A stretch of DNA of 40,729 nt from a virus. Each line of letters starts with the position of its first letter. The first letter of the stretch is position 1. The stretch lies in the IMG/VR virus record IMGVR_UViG_3300020202_000147, positions 1 to 40,729 of that record; one strand, written 5' to 3'. Of the stretch, positions 35,114 through 40,729 are shown piece by piece. Both the position numbers and the translations under genes were made by a program. The notes below the pieces were generated by a model that searched no databases, was not told the DNA's origin, and saw nothing but the letters and a program-made list of their open reading frames with translations.

Positions 35114-37134
35114 GCCTGAGCCCCGGCCATGAGCCCGGCATTTGCAGTCATGTCTGATTTCGCCTGACTGGGTTTCTGCTGGCCCTGCACCTGTTGCATA
35201 AGCGCCTCTAAATCGCGCATCATCATCGCTAACGGCCCGTCTGGTCCGCCGATGCCAGGCACCATCATTTCCATTTTTGCGATCTTTTCATGATCAGCGA
35301 ATATTTCCATGATGCGTTTAAGTGCACCTTGATAATCCTCACCAAGCTCTTCAACGCTCATCGGAGCGCCGCTCAATGTCAGGTCTAAGACCTGCTGATC
35401 CACGTTTCTAACAGGCACATCAATCAAGAACCCTTCAGGGTCACGAACTTCGAGGTTGTTTACATACTCCATAACAACGCGCTCGCCGTTTAATTTTTTC
35501 TTGCCGCCAAGTAACGGCTCCATAGCCTTAATATCCATGATCGCTTCTTTGATCGTGCGGCGTTTAAGTTCCCGGTTCGGCATCACGAACGTTTCAATGT
35601 TGATATCGACGTTGAATTTCGCCTGAAGGTCTTGAGGGAATACTTCTCTGGCCTCTTCCTCGCCGGTTGTCTTAGATTTCACCGTGATATTCCTGGGGTC
35701 TTTCATGTTCTTCTGCGTCAGTTTCGCCCAGTCGTAAAAGAACCCGACCAGAAAGTCTTTGAACTTATCGACTTTATAAGCGCCCTGGGAGTTATCCTGC
35801 TGCGCGATCTGTTCTGACTCAGTTGCTGTCTTTTTCTTCTCTTGAACGGCCACTTGCGCAAAAGCCGGTTTACGGGACAGTTCGTCAAATACGCGCTTGC
35901 ACAGGTCAAACATCACATTGTGATCCGCGCTGAGTTCCTGATCCTGGATCTGGTGCACCAGTGCGCGAATATCCAAGCCGGGAGGCAGGTTGTTTAGCGA
36001 GATTAATTCAAGATCCTCGTCTTTAAGCCATTTCGAGATGTTTTCCTTACCCATCCCGTCTTTGCCGCCCTTGACCAAAGTCCGAGTCCGGGAGCGTTTA
36101 AGGTGCTTAAGCATCTTGCTCATCAAATAATCAATCGTGCACAGGATCGCCTCAAGCTTCCATGCCTCGGACGGAGGAATGAACCCGTCGCACGGGTCGT
36201 TTAACGCAAGGAGATGGATGGGATAGCCTTTATCATCCGGACCGTTTCCACGATCCCAGTCTTCGTAGGCCAGGACTGTTTTAACTTCCTGATCTTCCGA
36301 CAAAACAAGGCGTTTTAAAGGGCCGCCGTCATCACCCTTGATCCAGATATAAAAGATTTTCTCGAACAGAAGATCGTCTTTTGCGAGATCCTCTTTTTTC
36401 ATGTCTTCTTTGTCCACGTCCAGCAGATCAGCGTACTGTTTGCCCTTTAACTGGCTGACCGCGTTCTGGTCAAGCGTCGGATCGCTCTTTAAACACTCAA
36501 GAGACACAATATCCACAAACCCAAGATACGGGCTTTCCTGGTAGTTATAGAGCGTCTGGAACGGTGGTCTGATCAGGTTCTCAGGCAGTATCTTGCAAGG
36601 TCTAACTTTGTTCGATACCGGGATCTGTTTAAACGCTGTGGGATTGTTCGGATCAATTAACTCATTCGAGTCCTGCGTCCTGTAGTCGTAATCGATATAA
36701 AACACCGCCAAAGAAGCCAGCTGTTCATCTACTAAACCGGCACGCATCATCGCTTTTAACGAGCGGTTGTCCTTGATGTCGTCATTGACGATCTGCTGCA
36801 GGTTCTCGGTGTTCCGTACTTCTGTAGGGTTCTCGGTGTCTCTTGCAGATAAATCAATTTCCGGGTTCTTGTAATACACAGACCCGTTAAAGTCCTCAAC
36901 TGCGGAATACAGAAGATTGAAGGTTTCATGCGTGTATTTGTTCTTCGTCTTTTGGTACCCGAACGCCTCGGAGTTGTACCGCTTCTTTGCGACCTTGTAT
37001 TTCTCCATGATCTGCATACGGTGGTATTTATTGGCTGTCTTCGCGCGGTTTCGCCAGAGCTGGACTTGTTTCTCGTCCAGCATGTCTTTTTTAAGCGGAA
37101 GTACCTTTTCCTGGTCGTCGGTAAGTTCAGGCAT
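35110..37134 (-). CDS. Portal protein
   Basis: I choose ATG 37134 (MPELTDDQEK), which overlaps the terminase stop by 8 nt and has GAGGAAA upstream, over the frame to 37182. The 674-residue protein has a long helical N-terminal part (RNRAKTANKYHRMQIMEKY), a central alpha/beta portion, YLMSKMLKHLKRSRTRTLVK, and PAFAQVAVQEKKKTATESEQ. The last is close to the P22-type portal signature with its Thr-Ala-Thr-Glu block. The C-terminal helical tail ends with a MMMRDLEALMQQVQGQQ coiled coil. It should form the dodecameric DNA channel next to the terminase. Confidence 0.85.
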   Translation of the reverse strand: MPELTDDQEKVLPLKKDMLDEKQVQLWRNRAKTANKYHRMQIMEKYKVAKKRYNSEAFGYQKTKNKYTHETFNLLYSAVEDFNGSVYYKNPEIDLSARDTENPTEVRNTENLQQIVNDDIKDNRSLKAMMRAGLVDEQLASLAVFYIDYDYRTQDSNELIDPNNPTAFKQIPVSNKVRPCKILPENLIRPPFQTLYNYQESPYLGFVDIVSLECLKSDPTLDQNAVSQLKGKQYADLLDVDKEDMKKEDLAKDDLLFEKIFYIWIKGDDGGPLKRLVLSEDQEVKTVLAYEDWDRGNGPDDKGYPIHLLALNDPCDGFIPPSEAWKLEAILCTIDYLMSKMLKHLKRSRTRTLVKGGKDGMGKENISKWLKDEDLELISLNNLPPGLDIRALVHQIQDQELSADHNVMFDLCKRVFDELSRKPAFAQVAVQEKKKTATESEQIAQQDNSQGAYKVDKFKDFLVGFFYDWAKLTQKNMKDPRNITVKSKTTGEEEAREVFPQDLQAKFNVDINIETFVMPNRELKRRTIKEAIMDIKAMEPLLGGKKKLNGERVVMEYVNNLEVRDPEGFLIDVPVRNVDQQVLDLTLSGAPMSVEELGEDYQGALKRIMEIFADHEKIAKMEMMVPGIGGPDGPLAMMMRDLEALMQQVQGQQKPSQAKSDMTANAGLMAGAQA

Positions 37135-38422
37135 CGATTTCCTCATAGCGTCTTTCCGCTTGTCTCTTTTCCATCCATTCAAAATGGTCTAATGAGCCCT
37201 TCACGATCGGCTGATCTTGTTTACTAAGCGACGGACGGCTCATCACGATATATCTTCCGGCATCGCAAAGATGATCCTTGTCCTTGTACGGGACGGGCTT
37301 GGAGACCCCGAGCGTGGTTTCTCTTTCCTCAGCCCAGTGATAGATCATCAGTTCAGCGCGGTAGTTGGTAAGCGTGTTGAAGATCTTTATTTTGTTGTTC
37401 TTCAGGTACTCGGCAAAGCGGTTGATCCCGGCCATCACGTCATTCTCGGCTGGCCAGGGCTGTATCCCTGTATCCGAATATTCGTCGTAGAGCGTGTAGA
37501 GATTTCCAAGTGCGTTTCTCTGGTTCTTGATCTTTGCGGCCGGGTCAATCAGCCAGAGTTTCGGGTTCCAGTGCTTGATCGCGTCCATCACCTCAGATGC
37601 GCGTTTGTTCTGTTCGTAATACTCTTTGATAAAATAAATGCATCCGGCATCATCAATCGCGGCCAGCAGCGCTGCGGTCGTTCCTGACACCGCCACGTCG
37701 ATACACGCAACCGTTTCCCACCAATCCGGGATCTCCTTCGGTTCGATCACATGCGTATTCTCATCAAACTCCGGCCAGATAAGCCCCGTAAAATCCTCAA
37801 AACTGGCTTCATGCTCCTGCCTGAAATTGCGCTCGCTCATCTGCGCTTTTGCTTCTTTGATCTCAGAGCGTGGGATATACGGGTTATCCTCGGTCTTGGC
37901 TTGATAGCTGTTGTAACCGTTCTCTTTGCGCTGCCCTTTCATCCAAAGCTGCCAGAAATGGTTCTTCCCCTTCGGTGTACCAATGAATAACGCAGGAGCC
38001 TGACGGTCTGTGAGCATGGGCCTGATAATCTCCTGCCAGACGTTCGGTTTCATCGATGCGTATTCGTCCAGCACGACATAATCAAGCCCAACCCCCCTTA
38101 AACTGTCCTCGTTATCCGCGCCTTTTAAACAGATCGATGAACCGTTGATTAGCTGCACTTCAAGCTCAACCTCGTTCTTCTTTGCGATCAAATGCTCAGG
38201 CGTCATTTTTAGGAGCATCTCCCAGGAGATCATCTTCGCCTGTTTGTACGTCGGCGCCACATACCAGATAAGCGCGTGTTTTGTCTCAAGCGCCTTTGTC
38301 AGCATCTTCACGATCGCCAGCACCGTTTTCCCGAACCTGCGCCCGGCGGCTACCACGATAAACCTGGCCGGGTCATTGAAGATCTGGTACTGCAAATCGT
38401 GGAGCTTGTAAGTGATTTTCAT
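37127..38422 (-). CDS. terL: Terminase large subunit
   Basis: The 431-residue protein carries a Walker A AAGRRFGKT at 25-33, a Walker B YVVLDE at 115-120, coupling motif GTPKGKNHF (about 148-156), and the nuclease acidic sites CIDVAVSG (about 240), LIDPAAK (about 294) and HLCDAGRYI (about 393). It packages DNA into the prohead through the portal and cuts it. The start overlaps the putative small subunit. It is the clearest gene of the head module. Confidence 0.95.
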   Translation of the reverse strand: MKITYKLHDLQYQIFNDPARFIVVAAGRRFGKTVLAIVKMLTKALETKHALIWYVAPTYKQAKMISWEMLLKMTPEHLIAKKNEVELEVQLINGSSICLKGADNEDSLRGVGLDYVVLDEYASMKPNVWQEIIRPMLTDRQAPALFIGTPKGKNHFWQLWMKGQRKENGYNSYQAKTEDNPYIPRSEIKEAKAQMSERNFRQEHEASFEDFTGLIWPEFDENTHVIEPKEIPDWWETVACIDVAVSGTTAALLAAIDDAGCIYFIKEYYEQNKRASEVMDAIKHWNPKLWLIDPAAKIKNQRNALGNLYTLYDEYSDTGIQPWPAENDVMAGINRFAEYLKNNKIKIFNTLTNYRAELMIYHWAEERETTLGVSKPVPYKDKDHLCDAGRYIVMSRPSLSKQDQPIVKGSLDHFEWMEKRQAERRYEEIDA

Positions 38423-38633
38423 TCCCTGCCTTCTCGATCTTGATCACGATCTCGCCTTTCATTCCCTCTCCGCCAAGCTTTATTCTTCGGGCGAGCACCT
38501 TCCCTGCGAGATCCCGTATCAGGAGGAACTTTCTCTTCTCATCCGTGCCGTTCAAGATCCTTATTGCCCCGTTCACGGTCAGCGTTTCTAGCTCGTGTAT
38601 TCTTAATTCCGCTGTTTTGCTTTTTCTTCCCAT
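38373..38633 (-). CDS. Putative terminase small subunit
   Basis: The 86-residue protein, MGRKSKTAELRIHELETLTV, is basic with a helical N-terminus and overlaps the large subunit by 50 nt, as small subunits often do. Its middle GAIRILNGTDEKRKFLLIRD is compatible with a helix-turn-helix or oligomerisation unit. No classical HTH could be confirmed, so the call is mainly by position. Confidence 0.5.
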   Translation of the reverse strand: MGRKSKTAELRIHELETLTVNGAIRILNGTDEKRKFLLIRDLAGKVLARRIKLGGEGMKGEIVIKIEKAGNENHLQAPRFAVPDLQ

Positions 38634-38681
38634 GATTAAAAGTAATTAAGTCCTTTACTTAAAATAATTTGTATTCGCGGT

Positions 38682-38909
38682 TCAGAAGTAATATCTCGCG
38701 TGGTCGAGTTTTCTTAAAAGCAGCGCACCAAACGTAAAAGAGATCCCAATTTGAAGAACCCCGAAACTATAAGGTTGCGGCATGGCCAGTAGATCAAAGG
38801 CGTAAAGTAGATTAGCCAGGTAATCAGACAGAAGAGCGCATAAAAGAACCAGGGTATAGATGACAATCTCTTCAAAAATGAACTTTTGCCCGTCACTCCA
38901 GCTCCTCAT
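38682..38909 (-). CDS. Two-pass membrane protein
   Basis: The 75-residue protein has transmembrane segments at about 13-38 (EEIVIYTLVLLCALLSDYLA) and 49-66 (FGVLQIGISFTFGALLLRKL). A short charged C-terminus follows. Position just before the small terminase and size suit a class II holin, but a host-membrane accessory role is also possible. Coupled to the upstream zinc protein by ATGA. Confidence 0.6.
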   Translation of the reverse strand: MRSWSDGQKFIFEEIVIYTLVLLCALLSDYLANLLYAFDLLAMPQPYSFGVLQIGISFTFGALLLRKLDHARYYF

Positions 38910-39040
38910 TGTTTCTCAGCTCTTTCTTCCCGGTAACACTCAATGCAGTAATGGATCTTGTTAAGGGTTCGGGTTTCCCCGGCTTTTAGCTTCTTCTCGC
39001 ATTTACAACAGAACTCAATCACAGCAGGTCTTTTAGCCAT
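38906..39040 (-). CDS. Zinc-ribbon microprotein (44 residues)
   Basis: Starts at ATG 39040 in the end of the membrane protein gene. Two knuckles, FCCKCEKKL (about residue 12) and YCIECYREE (about residue 33), form a treble-clef-type zinc site. The sequence around them is basic. Short zinc proteins in this position are not characterised. Confidence 0.6.
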   Translation of the reverse strand: MAKRPAVIEFCCKCEKKLKAGETRTLNKIHYCIECYREERAEKQ

Positions 39041-39207
39041 TTCCAAACTAGGAAGCCGCCAACGACGATGATTAACCCGAACGCCGCAAGGACCGCGTAA
39101 AGTGCATTAAATAAAGCTTCCATATCGGAATGAGCTTTCCGTTCTCGGATAAGTGGGCCAGCCCCAGGGTTTTCTTTAACGCTACCCTTTTTCTCCTGAC
39201 CCACCAT
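39019..39207 (-). CDS. Small single-pass membrane protein
   Basis: A polar 28-residue N-terminal part is followed by one transmembrane segment (FNALYAVLAAFGLIIVVGGF) and KWLKDLL at the C-terminus. An internal ATG 39123 would remove the polar part. First gene after the 39.26-kb terminator, so it may head the late transcript. A holin or antiholin role is possible. Confidence 0.55.
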   Translation of the reverse strand: MVGQEKKGSVKENPGAGPLIRERKAHSDMEALFNALYAVLAAFGLIIVVGGFLVWKWLKDLL

Positions 39208-39258
39208 CTGAAAAGTCTGTAAACGATCCCCTGTGCCGGATTAGCCACAAAAAGAAAA

Positions 39259-39291
39259 AGCCCTAGAAGTCCGGTTAGGACAACTAGGGCT
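39259..39291 (-). terminator. Rho-independent terminator
   Basis: Arms AGCCCTAG/CTAGGGCT and GTCC/GGAC with a short loop, then TTTTTCTTTTT on the minus strand. It lies about 10 nt after the kissing-loop-like structure at 39301-39369 and separates the early gene at 39415-39849 from the late module. Confidence 0.8.
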
Positions 39292-39300
39292 TAGTAAAGA

Positions 39301-39369
39301 CTCTATGGGGGATAGAGTGAAAATTTATATTCCTTCTGTTTTTCTCTATCCCCCGATAGGCAAACAGAA
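39301..39369 (-). other. Structured RNA element, possible kissing-loop attenuator
   Basis: Two hairpins are visible. A long one has arms TTCTGTTT/AAACAGAA enclosing CTATC/GATAG with loop CCCC on the plus strand, so GGGG on the minus strand. A short one (CTCTAT-GGGGG-ATAGAG on the plus strand) has a complementary loop. GGGGGATAGAG at 39307-39317 can instead pair fully with CTCTATCCCCC at 39344-39354. These mutually exclusive pairings just before a terminator suggest attenuation or antitermination. Confidence 0.55.
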
Positions 39370-39414
39370 TTTAGCTTAATTCCGTGACAAGTTTATAATA
39401 TTGGCAGAATTTCG

Positions 39415-39849
39415 CTAGACTAAATCCTTGCTTTTTTTGATGTTTATTTCGCCAAACTCAGGGCCAAAATCCATGGCGCCGTTTCGGTCAGTGATAATTC
39501 GGAGGGCTCGCTTGAGGTTCTCGGATTTGTCGGTTGGTGCGAGGATTTCTTTGGAAAGATGGATTAACGTTTCTTGCGCCACATAGGCCACAAGATTGTA
39601 GGGGATTTTAAAGACCTCATTGACCTCAACTCTTTTACAAAGTTCATCGACGAAACGAATGCGCTCGTCGCTGTGGTTGTCAAGGCATTGTCTGTCCGGA
39701 TAATAGAGCTCGTTTGTTTTTAAAAGTTCCTGGTCTTGAATTTGGGCGCATATATCAGAGACTGCGCCGTCTAAACTGTGCCCTGAAGCAATGTGTTCCC
39801 TGTAACTTAATAAAACGGCTCTAATCCGATCCTTCAGTCCTACACTCAA
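39415..39849 (-). CDS. Hypothetical protein (144 residues)
   Basis: Starts by TTG 39849, overlapping the upstream TGA, with an AGGAGG site close by; a GTG start at 39882 is an alternative without a good ribosome site. Helical protein: LKDRIRAVLLSYREHIASGH, DERIRFVDELCKRVEVNEVF, AQETLIHLSKEILAP. No family recognised. It precedes the RNA structure at 39.3 kb and is probably the last gene of the early transcript. Confidence 0.6.
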   Translation of the reverse strand: MSVGLKDRIRAVLLSYREHIASGHSLDGAVSDICAQIQDQELLKTNELYYPDRQCLDNHSDERIRFVDELCKRVEVNEVFKIPYNLVAYVAQETLIHLSKEILAPTDKSENLKRALRIITDRNGAMDFGPEFGEINIKKSKDLV

Positions 39850-39998
39850 TTTTCCTCCTCTCTTAATTTCTCGTCCGGCCACACCGGCGTTGATTCAAGT
39901 TGTCCCGAGTCACAACTCGGACAGTTCTTAAGCGCGTATTTAGACCTAAATTCAAGTTCATGACCACAGTTGTTGCAGTGGTACTTTCTTGTGACCAT
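39846..39998 (-). CDS. Zinc-ribbon microprotein (50 residues)
   Basis: ATG 39998 overlaps the TGA of the upstream secreted-protein gene (TGATG). Zinc knuckles YHCNNCGHEL (about residue 6) and NCPSCDSG (about residue 27) form a rubredoxin-like ribbon. The 5-prime end lies in repeat copy A, whose counterparts at 2.7 and 3.5 kb also precede Cys motifs. Confidence 0.65.
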   Translation of the reverse strand: MVTRKYHCNNCGHELEFRSKYALKNCPSCDSGQLESTPVWPDEKLREEEN

Positions 39999-40036
39999 CA
40001 ACGGTTTTCTTCGCCTCTTACCTTGGGTTTCTTCAC
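39976..40036. repeat. Dispersed imperfect repeat, copy A
   Basis: Minus strand blocks GTGAAGAAACCCAA and CCGTTGATGGTCAC then AGAAAGTACCACTG. Same block order and nearly the same spacing as 2646-2707. It spans the junction between the secreted protein gene and the zinc-ribbon start. Confidence 0.5.
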
Positions 40037-40339
40037 ATCTGCGTCATACACCCTTCTAGTTGTGCCCCACCCGTTATCAAAAACTACACGTTTACCGATG
40101 GACCCACGCTCCCTAATGACAATCTCTTTTGCTTCTTCACAGACAGGACTGCTTTCTGCGCTGTGCTCACAAAAACCCAAAACTTTTTCTACCCAACCAA
40201 TCGAACAAGGGTTCTTAGGCGCGTCCATCGCGAGCGCAATCACTCTGCGTTGGAGATTTTTTGAGCAATCAAGGTTTTCGATACCGTGCGCTGGCGTACA
40301 GGTAATCGCAAACAATAAAATAAAAGCAATTGGCCTCAT
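39998..40339 (-). CDS. Secreted Cys-rich protein
   Basis: The 113-residue protein has a signal peptide MRPIAFILLFAITCTPAHG. The mature part has Cys in LDCSKN, NPCSIG, GFCEHS and PVCEEA, enough for two disulfides, in a helical region (LQRRVIALAMDAPK). A basic C-terminal tail follows. ATG 40339 overlaps the upstream TGA. Periplasmic location is likely. An inhibitor or exclusion role is speculation. Confidence 0.6.
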   Translation of the reverse strand: MRPIAFILLFAITCTPAHGIENLDCSKNLQRRVIALAMDAPKNPCSIGWVEKVLGFCEHSAESSPVCEEAKEIVIRERGSIGKRVVFDNGWGTTRRVYDADVKKPKVRGEENR

Positions 40340-40476
40340 CGCCCCGCGTCCTCAAGGCGGCTCAACTCCATCGATGTTTTTCGGTCCTCATAGTAGTAGC
40401 CGCCACAAACGGGACATTGACGCCTGAACTTATTGGCGATATTGGCCAATGCTGGTAATTCGATGTGACAGTTCAT
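40336..40476 (-). CDS. Zinc-binding microprotein (46 residues)
   Basis: ATG 40476 has GGAGGAGA upstream, and the frame to 40563 is a shadow of the next gene. MNCHIELPALANIANKFRRQ then CPVCGGYYYEDRKT supplies one CxxC knuckle plus Cys3 and His4, a compact four-ligand site. Coupled to both neighbours by ATGA. No family recognised. Confidence 0.6.
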   Translation of the reverse strand: MNCHIELPALANIANKFRRQCPVCGGYYYEDRKTSMELSRLEDAGR

Positions 40477-40613
40477 TTCTCCTCCAGAGCATCTAGGATC
40501 TTGGCGTTGAGGTGTTCGCATGCCCCAAATCCGCAGGAAGCACACCAACCGTAAGCCTTCCACTCATAAAAAACTTGTTTAGGTCTGGGTTTCTGCTTCT
40601 TTCTCTTCTTCAT
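40473..40613 (-). CDS. Zinc-binding microprotein (46 residues)
   Basis: ATG 40613 overlaps the TGA of the next gene upstream. Very basic N-terminus (KKRKKQKPRPKQ), then GWCASCGFGACEHLNAKILD with CxxC and CxH ligands. The basic part may bind nucleic acid. No family recognised. Confidence 0.55.
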   Translation of the reverse strand: MKKRKKQKPRPKQVFYEWKAYGWCASCGFGACEHLNAKILDALEEK

Positions 40614-40672
40614 CTCGGAAGTCCGCAGGTCATACAGTTTCCGTCCTCGTCAAACTTGTTGTGTTCACACAT
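40610..40672 (-). CDS. 20-residue CxH/CxxC microprotein
   Basis: ATG 40672 has AAAGGAGAAAG upstream. The product begins MCEHNKF and ends CMTCGLPR, so the CxH and CxxC ligands could hold one zinc. ATGA-coupled downstream. It is the first gene seen at this end of the window and small enough to be doubtful. Confidence 0.4.
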   Translation of the reverse strand: MCEHNKFDEDGNCMTCGLPR

Positions 40673-40729
40673 AACGCTTTCTCCTTTGTCGCCTATAGTT
40701 GACGACTACTCTTCTTCATAGTGCCTCCG

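Noticed and set aside
15037-39207. Tail tape-measure or tail-tube genes
   Set aside because: I looked for a long helical protein and tube/sheath genes between neck and fibres. None is present, supporting a short-tailed phage.
1-40729. CRISPR array or reverse-transcriptase diversity element
   Set aside because: No regularly spaced identical repeats, and no reverse transcriptase motif such as YADD, was found. Repetitive fibre coding sequences are diverged and in frame.

Overview
The window is almost wholly phage. It looks like the genome of a temperate, short-tailed (podovirus-like) phage infecting a Gram-negative (diderm) bacterium. The evidence is a terminase large subunit, portal, scaffold, capsid and neck proteins, a tail-nozzle-like protein, small internal virion proteins and fibres. 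No tail tube, sheath or long tape-measure gene is visible. A tyrosine integrase, an HTH repressor-like protein and a tRNA 3-prime-end attachment-like site mark it as temperate. Sec signal peptides, lipoboxes and an O-antigen polymerase/ligase homologue point to a host with an outer membrane. The host cannot be named from sequence. The style of the fibre proteins (signal peptide, then an FNPFT-x-KPDYVG motif) recalls environmental or groundwater lineages, but that is only an impression.

Nearly every gene is on the minus strand, so the functional order runs from high to low coordinates. (1) 40.7-39.4 kb and 10.8 kb down to position 1 form an early/accessory region of tightly overlapped small genes. 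It holds many zinc-binding microproteins, HNH endonucleases, a PD-(D/E)XK nuclease, an SSB-like protein with a DDNLPF tail, a Lin1244/DUF4373-like replication protein, a DnaB-type helicase, a DNA methyltransferase and a secreted RlpA-like protein. (2) 39.2-38.4 kb holds two small membrane proteins and a putative small terminase. (3) 38.4-30.6 kb is the head module: large terminase, portal, two small proteins, scaffold, capsid, a secreted decoration-like protein and the neck. (4) 30.6-13.0 kb is the tail/fibre/internal-protein module, with an O-antigen polymerase-like membrane protein, a LamG protein, several signal-peptide fibre proteins, internal virion proteins, a papain-like (YiiX-type) protein and a calcineurin-like phosphatase. 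(5) 13.0-10.9 kb is the lysogeny module: HTH protein, divergent promoters and operators, integrase, ribbon-helix-helix regulator, attachment site and tandem terminators.

The two window ends can be read as one continuous circle. The truncated ORF at position 1 continues in frame from position 40729 and stops after seven codons, which is consistent with a circular or terminally redundant contig but does not prove it.

The most unusual property is that nine proteins in the head/tail module carry Sec-type signal peptides, and an O-antigen polymerase/ligase-like gene is embedded translationally in the same operon. This suggests either export of fibre and decoration proteins to the host envelope or a large surface-conversion programme. 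Other notable items are an SLDDLF-like linear motif shared by scaffold, internal and secreted proteins, a plus-strand gene pair inserted in the minus-strand late operon, a potential kissing-loop RNA ahead of a terminator, and a compact operator/promoter switch.
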